A program made the position numbers and the translations under genes. This document shows positions 17,585-25,697 of a DNA stretch of 64,000 nt, piece after piece (within the stretch, counting starts at the first letter, position 1; each line of letters opens with the position of its first letter). The notes beneath the pieces were generated by a model. The model was not told the DNA's origin. It searched no databases and saw nothing but the letters and a program-made list of their open reading frames with translations. Location of the stretch: contig JBIQHD010000010.1 in NCBI GenBank assembly GCA_044508835.1, positions 1-64,000 of the forward strand. Reading direction: 5' to 3'. This DNA comes from JAKFDI01 sp044508835. GTDB taxonomy: Bacteria > Pseudomonadota > Gammaproteobacteria > Burkholderiales > Burkholderiaceae_C.

Positions 17585-19585
17585 CTACGCTCGCGCGGCC
17601 GCCTCGCCCGATGCGGTCTTGCGGCCCGGGCTGCCGCCGCCGAGGCTCCACAGGCGCAGCGCCATGTGCAGCTCCAGCGCGCGGCTCGCGCTGCCCCAGT
17701 GGCCGACCAGGTCCTCGATGTGCGCCAGCCGCTGCCGCACCGTGTTCACATGGATGCCCAGGCGCTGCGCGGCCACCTTCGCGTTCTGGTTGGCCTCGAA
17801 GTAGCACAGCAGCGTCCAGGCCAGGTCGGAGCCGCGCTCCTCGTCGCGCGAGGTCAGCACGCCGATGGTGGCCTGCAGGAACGAGGCGAGGCTGCTCTGG
17901 TCGTGCGTCTCGAACAGCGTGGAGTACAGCGCCAGGTCGTTCTGGCCGACGATGTGCCCCTCGATGCCGATGCGAGCCAGCACCGGCAGCGCCCGGCGCA
18001 GCGTGGCGTGAAGCGCCGGGATCTCGGCCGGCGCCGCAATGGGCCGGGACAGCACGCCGCGGAAGTCGCCGCCGAACTGGCCTGCGATCTCTGCCATCGT
18101 GCGGCGCACCTCGTCGGCCTTCGTGGTCGCACACAGGATGACCAGCACACCGTCGATCTCGTCGAACAGCACGCCCTGCAGCGGCTGGGTCAGGCGCATG
18201 CGCCGCGCCGCGTAGCCGGTCGTGGGGTCGCCCATCTCGAGCAGCAGCAGGCTCGTCGGCTGCGCGAGCTGGAGGCCGAAGCGCTCGGCACGTTCGCCGA
18301 GCAGGGCCAGGTCGTCCTGGCGGGGCGACACGAGCGAGCGAAGCAGCGTCGCCGCGTCCCGGCTCTTCGTGGCCTCCATGCGTTCGCGCGACAGCAGGAC
18401 GATGCCCACCACGCTGGTGCAGCGCTCGAAGGTGCGGATGGCCATGGCCTCGAGCGGCTCCTGCCGGAACAGCAGCACGGCGCCGAGCACGTCATGGCCG
18501 CCGATGACCGCGTTCACCCGGCAGGCTTCGCCGTTCGTCTCGTAGGCCAGCACCGAGCGCCCCATCTGCCGGCTCTGGCGCAGCGCCTGCGCCAGCTCGA
18601 TGCTGTGCTCGCCGTGCGGCGCGTAAGCGCCGGCGCCCGTGCCTGCGTAGTGCGGCGCCGCGCCCCGGGCGATGACCTGGGCCGCCTCGTCGAGCACCAG
18701 CACGCTGCCGCCCATCAGCGCGGCCACCGATTCGCACAGCGTGGCCAGCGAGGCGCCCTTGGCCAGCAGCGAGGTCATCTGCTCGTGCGCGTCGGCCGCG
18801 GCCTGCACGTTGCGGGCGTGGCGCTCGAGCTCGGCGCGTGCCGATTCCGCGCTGCGCAGCGCGGCGCCGGACTGCTCGAAGGCCATCGCGTTCTTGATGG
18901 CCACCGCTGCATGCGTGGCGAGCGTGCACAGCACGGAGATGCTCTGCGCCGTGTGCGTGCGGTGGTAGCGGTCGGCGACGAACAGCAGGCCGATCACCTC
19001 GTCCTCCCACAGCAGCGGCACGCCCACGAGCGCCGCGATGCCTTCGTCGCGGAAGGTCTCGTCCAGCTTCGGGTCGTGCGCGAAGCGGTTGTCGTGCAGA
19101 TAGTCCGGCGTCGTGAACGGCAGGCGCGTCTCCACCACCAGGCTGGCTGCGCCGCGCGGGCGCGCAGCGACCATGTTGCCCGTGCCCTTGGACAGCGCGC
19201 CGTCGACCGCCAGCACATGGAAGGCGGCGAGCTCGGTGTCGTAGGCCGACAGCCAGGCGACCTGCGAGCCGAGCAGGTTGCGCGCCCGGGACACGATCAT
19301 GCGCAGCAGTTCCTTCAGGTCCAGCCGGCCCGACAGATCGCGTGCCGACTCGATCACCGCGAGCATGCCGCGCTCGCGCTGCTGCCACAGGTCGAGCCGG
19401 TTGTGCACGGCCATGGCCATGCGCACCATCTCGACGAGGCCCGATTTCGCCGGGCATTGCTCGGCCAGCCGCTCGGCCTGTTCGAGCCGCGCCGCCAGTT
19501 CCTCGGCCGGCGCTCCCTGGTGCAGCAACTGAACGAGATCGCAGGCGATCCGCTCGGCCGTGTCCGCACTCACCACGCTTGTCAT
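17585..19585 (-). CDS. PucR/CdaR-type regulator with GAF domain
   Basis: A 666-residue regulator. After a short helical N terminus and a coiled segment (WQQRERGMLAVIESARDLSG) there is a GAF-like sensor (about 95-240, ending VGVPLLWEDEVIGLLFVADRY), a central region, and the C-terminal PucR HTH (LLCYFEANQNAKVAAQRL, GIHVNTVRQRLAHIEDL). The start ATG 19585 is supported by AAGGAG five bases upstream; a second in-frame ATG at 19606 lacks this. It is divergent from the SDR-Liv-BKACE operon and upstream of the lactonase-SDR-tannase genes, so it could control both. Confidence 0.8.
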   Translation of the reverse strand: MTSVVSADTAERIACDLVQLLHQGAPAEELAARLEQAERLAEQCPAKSGLVEMVRMAMAVHNRLDLWQQRERGMLAVIESARDLSGRLDLKELLRMIVSRARNLLGSQVAWLSAYDTELAAFHVLAVDGALSKGTGNMVAARPRGAASLVVETRLPFTTPDYLHDNRFAHDPKLDETFRDEGIAALVGVPLLWEDEVIGLLFVADRYHRTHTAQSISVLCTLATHAAVAIKNAMAFEQSGAALRSAESARAELERHARNVQAAADAHEQMTSLLAKGASLATLCESVAALMGGSVLVLDEAAQVIARGAAPHYAGTGAGAYAPHGEHSIELAQALRQSRQMGRSVLAYETNGEACRVNAVIGGHDVLGAVLLFRQEPLEAMAIRTFERCTSVVGIVLLSRERMEATKSRDAATLLRSLVSPRQDDLALLGERAERFGLQLAQPTSLLLLEMGDPTTGYAARRMRLTQPLQGVLFDEIDGVLVILCATTKADEVRRTMAEIAGQFGGDFRGVLSRPIAAPAEIPALHATLRRALPVLARIGIEGHIVGQNDLALYSTLFETHDQSSLASFLQATIGVLTSRDEERGSDLAWTLLCYFEANQNAKVAAQRLGIHVNTVRQRLAHIEDLVGHWGSASRALELHMALRLWSLGGGSPGRKTASGEAAARA

Positions 19586-19794
19586 CACTGCTCCTTGCAC
19601 ATCCATCGTCGGGTGCGATGAAGCACCACGAGGGCGGATCGGGGCATCGGGGTTTCCACTGCGTCACCCGATCACATCGGCCGGCGTCGCCTGGTGTGCC
19701 GCCCGGACATTGGTTTGGCACGGGCGCTGACTGACAGTCTCGCCAGCCGCCGCCTCGTCGCGGCAGACATCCGCGAGGACCGCAGGAACACCGC

Positions 19795-20586
19795 ATGACC
19801 ATTCTCGATTCCGTTCGACCCGTGCCCGGACTGCGGGTGCTCATCACGGCAGGCGCCGGCGGCATCGGTGCGGTCATGGCGCGCGCGTTCAGCGAAGCCG
19901 GTGCCGTCGTGCATGTGTGCGACATCGACCGGGCGGCGCTCGATCGCCTGTCGGCCGAGCATCCGGCGATCTCGACCAGCACCGCCGATGCGTCCATCGC
20001 GCGCGACGTCGATCTCGTGTTCGACGATGTGCGCGGCACCCTGGGCGGACTCGACGTGCTGGTGAACAACGCCGGCATCGCGGGGCCGACCGGGCCGATC
20101 GAGACTCTCGACGCCAGCGCCTGGGAACGCACGGTCGCCGTCAACCTGAGCAGCCAGTTCCTGTTCACGCGCCGCGCGGTGCCGCTGCTCAAGGCATCGA
20201 CGGCCGACCCGTGCGTCATCGCGATGAGCTCCGTCGCCGGGCGCCTGGGCTATGCGCTGCGAACGCCGTATGCCGCCACCAAATGGGCCGTCGTCGGGCT
20301 GATGAAGTCGCTGGCCATCGAACTCGGGCCGCATGGCGTGCGCGTCAACGCGCTCCTGCCCGGCACCGTGGCGGGCGACCGCATGAACGGCGTCATCGCC
20401 GCGCGGGCGGCCAGCACCGGCACGACGCCCGAGGCGACGCGCGAGGCGTACCTGCGCAAGACCTCGCTGCGCCGCATGGTGACGGCCGAAGACGTGGCCG
20501 CCATGGCCCTGTACCTGTGCTCCCCCGCGGCGCGCAACGTGACGGGGCAGGCCATCAGCGTCGACGCCAACACCGAGTACCTCTGA
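19795..20586 (+). CDS. SDR-family oxidoreductase
   Basis: A 263-residue classical short-chain dehydrogenase: TAGAGGIG cofactor loop, Asp at the end of strand 2 (VHVCDID, NAD+ preference), NNAG, catalytic Ser in MSSVAGRLG, YAATK (Tyr-x-x-x-Lys) and the C-terminal Rossmann edge NVTGQAISVDANTEYL. First gene of the Liv-type operon, 43 bp before the binding-protein gene, suggesting that it oxidises or reduces the imported compound. A perfect 16-bp tandem duplication spans its stop codon. Confidence 0.85.
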   Translation: MTILDSVRPVPGLRVLITAGAGGIGAVMARAFSEAGAVVHVCDIDRAALDRLSAEHPAISTSTADASIARDVDLVFDDVRGTLGGLDVLVNNAGIAGPTGPIETLDASAWERTVAVNLSSQFLFTRRAVPLLKASTADPCVIAMSSVAGRLGYALRTPYAATKWAVVGLMKSLAIELGPHGVRVNALLPGTVAGDRMNGVIAARAASTGTTPEATREAYLRKTSLRRMVTAEDVAAMALYLCSPAARNVTGQAISVDANTEYL

Positions 20587-20605
20587 CCCCGAGTACCTCT
20601 GACCC
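20574..20605 (+). repeat. 16-bp perfect tandem duplication across an SDR stop codon
   Basis: CGAGTACCTCTGACCC occurs at 20574-20589 and immediately again at 20590-20605. The first copy encodes the last residues and stop of the SDR; the second lies in the leader of the binding-protein gene. It looks like a recent slippage event with no coding effect. Confidence 0.9.
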
Positions 20606-20628
20606 ACAACGAAAGAAGGAGACATGCC

Positions 20629-21867
20629 ATGTTCACGTTCCGCAAACTGATCCTCGCCGGCGCGCCGGTGTTCGCGATGCTGACGGCGCAGGCCGCGCCG
20701 GTGAAGATCGGCATGGTGGAGACGCTCTCCGGCCCGCAGGCGTCCTCGGGCCTGGCCTACCGGGCCGGCGTGCGCTACGTGATCGACAAGGTCAACGCCG
20801 CCGGCGGCTGGAACGGCGAGCCGGTGCAGCTGGTCGAGTACGACAACCAGGGCGGCCCGACGGGTGCCTCCGACAAGCTCAAGGCCGCGATCGCCGACGG
20901 CGTGCACATCGTGGTGCAGGGCTCCTCCTCGGCCATCGGCGGTCAGATCACCGAGGACGTGCGCAAGCACAACCTGCGCAACCCCGGCAAGGAGATCGTG
21001 TACATCAACGTGGGCGCCGAGGCGCTTGCGCTCACCGGCGAGAAGTGCAACTTCCACCACTTCCGCTTCGCCGGCAACGCGCAGGTGCGCACCAAGGCGC
21101 TGGTGCAGGCGATGAAGCAGGCCAACGCGCTGGGCACCAAGGTGTACTCGATCAACCAGAACTACTCCTGGGGCCAGGACATGGAGTCATCCATCGTCGA
21201 GTACGCGCCGGTCGGCGGCTACACCGTGGTGGAGAAGACGCTGCACGACGTGAACAAGATCCAGGATTTCGCGCCCTACGTCGCCAAGATCCGCGCCTCC
21301 GGCGCCGAGACGGTGCTCACCGGCAACTGGTCCAACGACCTGCTGCTGCTGATGAAGGCCACCAAGGCCGCGGGCCTGAAGGCGCGCTTCGGCACCGTCT
21401 ACCTCGACCAGCCGGGCAATGTGTCCAACGCCGGCGAGAACGCGCTGGGCCACTTCGTCGCGCACGCCTTCAACCCGGAGGCCGGCGGCGCCGCGGGCGA
21501 GAAGTTCGTCACCGACTACAAGGCCAAGACCGGCCATGTGCCGGTGTTCGTGGAGCCGCAGACGGTGTTCGCGATCGAGATGGTGGCCGATGCGCTCAAG
21601 CGCACCAAGCCGCAGGACGGCAAGCTCAATGTCAACGCCTTCGCCAAGGCGCTGGAGACCGGCAAGCTCCAGACCCCCGTGGGCGAATGGAGCATGCGCG
21701 CGGCCGACCACCAGGTGCAGCTGCCGATGGTCGTGTCGATGGTCAGCAAGGACGCGAAGTTCAAGGCCGACGGCACCGACATGGGCTTCAAGCCGGTCAA
21801 GGTGTTCAGCGCCGAAGAGGTGAGCACGCCGGTGCAGGCCTCCTGCAAGATGGTCCGCCCGGACTGA
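20629..21867 (+). CDS. Branched-chain amino acid-type (LivK-like) ABC substrate-binding protein
   Basis: A 412-residue periplasmic binding protein of the Leu/Ile/Val type I fold. Signal peptide MFTFRKLILAGAPVFAMLTAQAAP, then VKIGMVETLSGPQASSGLAY, the usual start of LivK-like proteins; mid-region INQNYSWGQDM and LTGNWSNDLLLLMKA. AAGGAG precedes ATG 20629. It heads a complete importer set (two permeases, two ATPases). Neighbouring enzymes (SDR, BKACE) argue for an aromatic or oxo-acid ligand rather than an amino acid; this is inference. A paralogue lies at 28333. Confidence 0.85.
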   Translation: MFTFRKLILAGAPVFAMLTAQAAPVKIGMVETLSGPQASSGLAYRAGVRYVIDKVNAAGGWNGEPVQLVEYDNQGGPTGASDKLKAAIADGVHIVVQGSSSAIGGQITEDVRKHNLRNPGKEIVYINVGAEALALTGEKCNFHHFRFAGNAQVRTKALVQAMKQANALGTKVYSINQNYSWGQDMESSIVEYAPVGGYTVVEKTLHDVNKIQDFAPYVAKIRASGAETVLTGNWSNDLLLLMKATKAAGLKARFGTVYLDQPGNVSNAGENALGHFVAHAFNPEAGGAAGEKFVTDYKAKTGHVPVFVEPQTVFAIEMVADALKRTKPQDGKLNVNAFAKALETGKLQTPVGEWSMRAADHQVQLPMVVSMVSKDAKFKADGTDMGFKPVKVFSAEEVSTPVQASCKMVRPD

Positions 21868-21890
21868 CTGGCTGACGACCGCCCGCCGCC

Positions 21891-22832
21891 ATGGACACCC
21901 TCGTCTTCTCGCTGCTCAACGGGGCGATCTACGGCCTGCTGCTGTTCATGGTGTCGGCGGGCCTCACGCTCATCTTCGGGATGATGGGCATCCTGAACTT
22001 CGCGCATGCGTCGTTCTACATGCTGGGCGCCTACTTCGCCTACGCGCTGCAGGACAGCCTCGGCTTCTGGGGCGCGCTGGTGGCCTCGCCGGTCCTGGTG
22101 GGGCTGGTGGGGGTGATCGTCGAGCGCTACTTCCTGCGGCGGGTGCATCACCACGGGCATGCGCACGAACTGCTGCTGACCTTCGGCCTCGCGTTCATCA
22201 TCGCCGAGCTGGTCAAGCTCTTCTTCGGCAACTTCCCGGTGAACTACCGCATCCCGCCGTCGATGGACTTCGCGGCCTTCACCATCGGCCCTGCCAACTA
22301 CCCGGCCTACCGTGTGCTGATGGGGGCGGTGGCGATCGGCATGTTCGTCGTGCTCTACCTGATGCTCACCCGCACGCGCGTGGGCATCGTGGTGCGCTCG
22401 GCGATCTACAAGCCGCGCATGGCCGAGGCGCTGGGGCACAACGTACCGCTGGTGTTCATGGGCGTGTTCGGCGTGGGCGCGGCGCTGGCGGGGCTGGCCG
22501 GCGCGGTGGCCGGCGCCTTCTACACCACCAATCCCAACATGGCGATCGAGCTCGGCGTGCTGGTCTTCGTGGTGGTCGTTGTCGGCGGCCTCGGATCGCT
22601 CGAAGGCGCGATGCTCGCCTCGCTGCTCATCGGCGTGGTCACGTCGCTCGCGGTGGCGATCGACGCGACGCTGGCCGATCTTTTCGCGCTGGTGGGCGCG
22701 CGCGAGTGGGCAGAGCGCGCCGGCGGCATCTTCACGCTGAAGGTGTCGAGCCTGGCCGCCACGCTCCCGTTCGCATTGATGCTGCTGATCCTGCTGGTGC
22801 GCCCGCGCGGACTGCTCGGCGAGAAGGCGTGA
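21891..22832 (+). CDS. livH: Liv-type ABC transporter permease (LivH-like)
   Basis: A 313-residue inner-membrane permease. The LivH N terminus is clear (LLNGAIYGLLLFMVSAGLTL, IFGMMGILNFAHASFYMLGAY), as are GVIVERYFLRRV and VVVVVGGLGSLEGAMLASLLIG, the family's ATPase-coupling region. About eight hydrophobic helices. It lies 23 bp after the binding-protein gene and 4 bp before LivM. Function as half of the transmembrane channel follows from family knowledge. Confidence 0.9.
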   Translation: MDTLVFSLLNGAIYGLLLFMVSAGLTLIFGMMGILNFAHASFYMLGAYFAYALQDSLGFWGALVASPVLVGLVGVIVERYFLRRVHHHGHAHELLLTFGLAFIIAELVKLFFGNFPVNYRIPPSMDFAAFTIGPANYPAYRVLMGAVAIGMFVVLYLMLTRTRVGIVVRSAIYKPRMAEALGHNVPLVFMGVFGVGAALAGLAGAVAGAFYTTNPNMAIELGVLVFVVVVVGGLGSLEGAMLASLLIGVVTSLAVAIDATLADLFALVGAREWAERAGGIFTLKVSSLAATLPFALMLLILLVRPRGLLGEKA

Positions 22833-22836
22833 GGCC

Positions 22837-24117
22837 ATGAAGCCGAACCTGTTGTTCGTCGGTGTCGGCGTCGCGCTGCTCGCCGGCGTGCCGTTCCTGC
22901 TGTCGCAAGGCCTCGTCAACGCGGCCATCCAGATGCTGATCGCCGCGCTCTTCGCCTGCGCCTACAACGTGCTGTGCGGCCAGGCCGGCATGCTGTCGTT
23001 CGGCCACGCGGCCTACTTCGGCATCGGTGCGTTCGCGACCGTGCACGCCATGAACGCCTTCGGCGGCACCGGCCTGCTGCCCACGCCGCTGATGCCGCTG
23101 GCCGGAGCCGTGGCGGGCCTCGTGATCGGTGCCATCGCCGGCTGGTTCGCGACGCAGCAGACCGGCACCTACTTCGCCATGATCACGCTCGCCATCGCCG
23201 AGCTGATGCACGCCCTCGCGCCGCACCTGAAGTCGCTGTTCGGCGGCGAAGCGGGGGTGTCGTCGATGCGCATGCCCGCCATGGGCTTCGACTTCGGCTC
23301 GACCACGCAGGTCTACTACCTCACGCTCGCCTGGGTGCTGGTCTCGCTCGCGCTGCTGTACCTGTACACGCTCACGCCGCTCGGCCGCCTCGCGCTCGGC
23401 CTGCGCGAGAACGGCCACCGCCTGCGCTTCCTCGGCTACGACGTGCACCGCATGAGCGTGCTCGTCTTCGCCATCTCGGCCATGTTCTCGGGCATTGCCG
23501 GCGGCCTGCAGGTCATGAGCAACGAGTCGGCGAACTACGTCGTCTTCGATCCGGCCGTGTCGGCTGCCGTGGTGCTCAACACCTACATCGGCGGCGTGAA
23601 GGTGTTCCTCGGCCCGGCGCTCGGCGCCTCGCTGATGACCTTCTTCGGCTATGCGGTCTCGGACCTCACGCGCTCGTGGCTGCTGTACCAGGGCATCCTG
23701 TTCGTCCTGGTGATGATGTTCATGCCGCAGGGCCTGGCCGGCCTGTTCGGCATGGCGGGGAACCTGCGCCGGCGCTTCGGCATGGCCGCGCTGCTGCCGG
23801 TGGCGCTGCTGGCCGCGGCGGCCGCCGTGCTGCTCACGGCTGGCACCGCCCTCACCGTGGAACTGCTGCAGCGTGTGTTCTCGCAGGACTACCGCGCGCT
23901 CGCCGCGGCGAATCCCGGCGCTGCGTGGCCCGACATCGCGCTCTACGGCCTGCGCTGGTCGCCCGGCGCGGTGGTGACCTGGCTGGTGCCGGTGTCGCTG
24001 CTGGCGCTGGGAGGCGCCGCCGCGTATCTCGTGCGGCGCCAGCTGCGTGCACTGCACGTGCGCGATGACGATGCCGCGGCGGCGGCGGCCGTGGCGGCGC
24101 AAAGGCAGGCCGCATGA
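22837..24117 (+). CDS. livM: Liv-type ABC transporter permease (LivM-like) with C-terminal extension
   Basis: A 426-residue permease. Residues about 1-315 match LivM (MLIAALFACAYNVLCGQAGM, LSFGHAAYFGIGAFATVHAM, LGLRENGHRLRFLGYDVHRM, YIGGVKVFLGPALGASL). The last ~105 residues are unusual: two more hydrophobic segments (LLPVALLAAAAAVLLTAGTA and VTWLVPVSLLALGGAAAYLV) separated by a polar loop, then an Ala-rich tail. Canonical LivM ends earlier. The extension may contact the binding protein or membrane partner; its role is unknown. Confidence 0.85.
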   Translation: MKPNLLFVGVGVALLAGVPFLLSQGLVNAAIQMLIAALFACAYNVLCGQAGMLSFGHAAYFGIGAFATVHAMNAFGGTGLLPTPLMPLAGAVAGLVIGAIAGWFATQQTGTYFAMITLAIAELMHALAPHLKSLFGGEAGVSSMRMPAMGFDFGSTTQVYYLTLAWVLVSLALLYLYTLTPLGRLALGLRENGHRLRFLGYDVHRMSVLVFAISAMFSGIAGGLQVMSNESANYVVFDPAVSAAVVLNTYIGGVKVFLGPALGASLMTFFGYAVSDLTRSWLLYQGILFVLVMMFMPQGLAGLFGMAGNLRRRFGMAALLPVALLAAAAAVLLTAGTALTVELLQRVFSQDYRALAAANPGAAWPDIALYGLRWSPGAVVTWLVPVSLLALGGAAAYLVRRQLRALHVRDDDAAAAAAVAAQRQAA

Positions 24118-24184
24118 GCGCCCCCGCCCGGCCGCCCGAAGGGGGCGCTCGCGTCCCTCCTGGACGGACCCGCGAAGCGGAGGG
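24118..24184 (+). repeat. Intercistronic GC-rich double hairpin between livM and livG
   Basis: Two stem-loops lie between the permease stop and the ATPase start: CGCCCCC (24119-24125) pairs with GGGGGCG (24141-24147), and CGTCC (24152-24156) with GGACG (24162-24166). Such GC-rich hairpin elements sit between operon genes in many Burkholderiales and can alter mRNA stability. Read as protein this stretch would give only a Pro/Gly/Arg-rich tail, which argues against coding. Confidence 0.55.
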
Positions 24185-24191
24185 TGCACCA

Positions 24192-24947
24192 GTGAGCGAC
24201 ACCATCCTCAGCCTGCGCGGCCTGCGCAAGTCGTTCGGCCCGACCGAGATCATTCGCGGCGTGGACCTCGACCTGCACAGCGGCGAGCGCCATGCGCTCA
24301 TCGGCCCCAACGGGGCGGGCAAGTCGACGGTCTTCCATCTCGTCTCGGGCAATCTCACGCCAAGCTCCGGCGAGATCGTGTTCGACGGCCAGCGCATCGA
24401 CGGCCAGTCGCCGCAGGCGATCAACCGGCGCGGCCTCGCGCGCTCCTTCCAGATCACCAACATCTTTCCCAAGCTCACCGTGTTCGAGAACCTGCGCCTC
24501 GCGGTGATGCGCCCGCACGGGCTGCAGTACACCTTCTGGCGTTTCATCGAGCGGCAGGCACGCATCCGCGAGCAGACCGAGCGCCTGCTGGAGCAGGTGC
24601 GGCTGCAGGCCCGGGCCTCGGCCATCGCCGGGGAGATGTCGTACTCCGAGCAGCGCTCGCTGGAGATCGCGATGACGCTCGCCTCCGACCCCCAGGTCAT
24701 CCTGCTCGACGAGCCGATGGCCGGCATGTCCAAGGAGGAGACGGCGTACACGGCCGAGCTCATCCGCACGGTGACGCAGGGCCGAAGCCTGTTCATCGTC
24801 GAGCACGACATGGAGGTGGTGTTCGCGCTCAGCGACCGCATCAGCGTGCTGGTGTACGGCGAGGTCATCGCCACCGGCAGCCCCGAGGAGATCCGCGGCA
24901 ACGCGGCGGTGAAGGAGGCCTATCTCGGCGAGGAGGTGGCGGCGTGA
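24192..24947 (+). CDS. livG: Liv-type ABC transporter ATPase (LivG-like)
   Basis: A 251-residue ATPase. Walker A is canonical (GPNGAGKS, 38-45), Walker B is VILLDEPMAGM, and the H-loop His is in FIVEHDMEVVF. The ABC signature reads MSYSEQR, with Ser where LivG proteins normally have Gly (SYGEQ). Start GTG 24192 is supported by GGAGGG at 24179-24184 with a 7-base spacer; the upstream ATG 24114, which overlaps the livM stop, would add 26 low-complexity residues encoded by a hairpin element. The 3' end overlaps the next start as GTGA. Confidence 0.85.
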   Translation: MSDTILSLRGLRKSFGPTEIIRGVDLDLHSGERHALIGPNGAGKSTVFHLVSGNLTPSSGEIVFDGQRIDGQSPQAINRRGLARSFQITNIFPKLTVFENLRLAVMRPHGLQYTFWRFIERQARIREQTERLLEQVRLQARASAIAGEMSYSEQRSLEIAMTLASDPQVILLDEPMAGMSKEETAYTAELIRTVTQGRSLFIVEHDMEVVFALSDRISVLVYGEVIATGSPEEIRGNAAVKEAYLGEEVAA

Positions 24948-25666
24948 ACGCATCGGGAGATCCGCTGCTGACCGTGCGCGACCTGCACGCCCACTACGGC
25001 AAGAGCCACATCCTGCACGGCGTGAGCTTCGGCGTGGGCCGCAACGAGGTGGTCAGCCTGCTCGGGCGCAACGGCTCGGGCCGTTCGACCACGATGAAGG
25101 CCGTCATGGGGCTGGTGCCGCCCACCAGCGGCGAGATCCGGCTGGCCGGCAAGCCGCTCGCCGGCGCGCGGCCCTACGCGGTGTGCCGGGCCGGCATCGG
25201 CTACGTGCCCGAGGAGCGCGAGGTGTTCGCCAACCTCACGGTCGACGAGAACCTGCGCATGGGCGAGCAGCGGGCCGTGTCCGGCGCCACGCGCTGGAGC
25301 ATCGAGCAGATGTTCGACTACTTCCCGCGGCTCAAGGAGCGCCGCAACACCCGCGGCGGCAGCCTGTCCGGCGGCGAGCAGCAGATGCTCACCATCTGCC
25401 GCTCGCTGCTCGGCAACCCGCTGGTGATGCTGATCGACGAGCCGACCGAGGGGCTGGCGCCCAAGATCGTGGCGGCGGTGGCCGAGTGCATCCGCGACAT
25501 GGTGCGGCATGGCGTGTCGGTGGTGCTGGTCGAGCAGAAGCTCGCCATCGCGCTCAAGGTGTCCACTCGCGTGTGCGTGATGGGGCACGGCCAGATCGTC
25601 TTCGAGGGCACGCCGCAGGAACTGAGCGCCAACGAGCGGCTGGTCGCCGAGTGGCTGGCCGTGTGA
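24944..25666 (+). CDS. livF: Liv-type ABC transporter ATPase (LivF-like) with altered Walker A
   Basis: A 240-residue ATPase starting at GTG 24944, overlapping the livG stop. Signature LSGGEQQ, Walker B VMLIDEPTEGLAP and the H-loop region VVLVEQKL match LivF. The Walker A motif reads GRNGSGRST (41-49): the normally invariant Lys is Arg47, codon CGT, at least two base changes from any Lys codon. In the heterodimer this Walker A faces the LivG signature, itself altered, so one of the two composite ATP sites appears degenerate. Confidence 0.85.
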   Translation: MNASGDPLLTVRDLHAHYGKSHILHGVSFGVGRNEVVSLLGRNGSGRSTTMKAVMGLVPPTSGEIRLAGKPLAGARPYAVCRAGIGYVPEEREVFANLTVDENLRMGEQRAVSGATRWSIEQMFDYFPRLKERRNTRGGSLSGGEQQMLTICRSLLGNPLVMLIDEPTEGLAPKIVAAVAECIRDMVRHGVSVVLVEQKLAIALKVSTRVCVMGHGQIVFEGTPQELSANERLVAEWLAV

Positions 25667-25697
25667 GCGTTCCCAACATCGATCCGAGGAGGCCCGC

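Noticed and set aside
19690..19725. Sigma-54 promoter in the PucR/SDR divergent region
   Set aside because: A TTGGCACG -24-like element is present, but the matching -12 position reads CTGA without the required GC.
24114..24191. ATG 24114 as the livG start, overlapping the livM stop
   Set aside because: It would add a Pro/Gly/Arg-rich leader encoded by a double hairpin element, while GTG 24192 has GGAGGG at ideal spacing and matches the family's N terminus.
24944..25666. LivF Walker A Lys-to-Arg as a sequencing error
   Set aside because: The codon is CGT, at least two changes from AAA/AAG, and the frame around it is clean; the paired change in the LivG signature also argues for biology.
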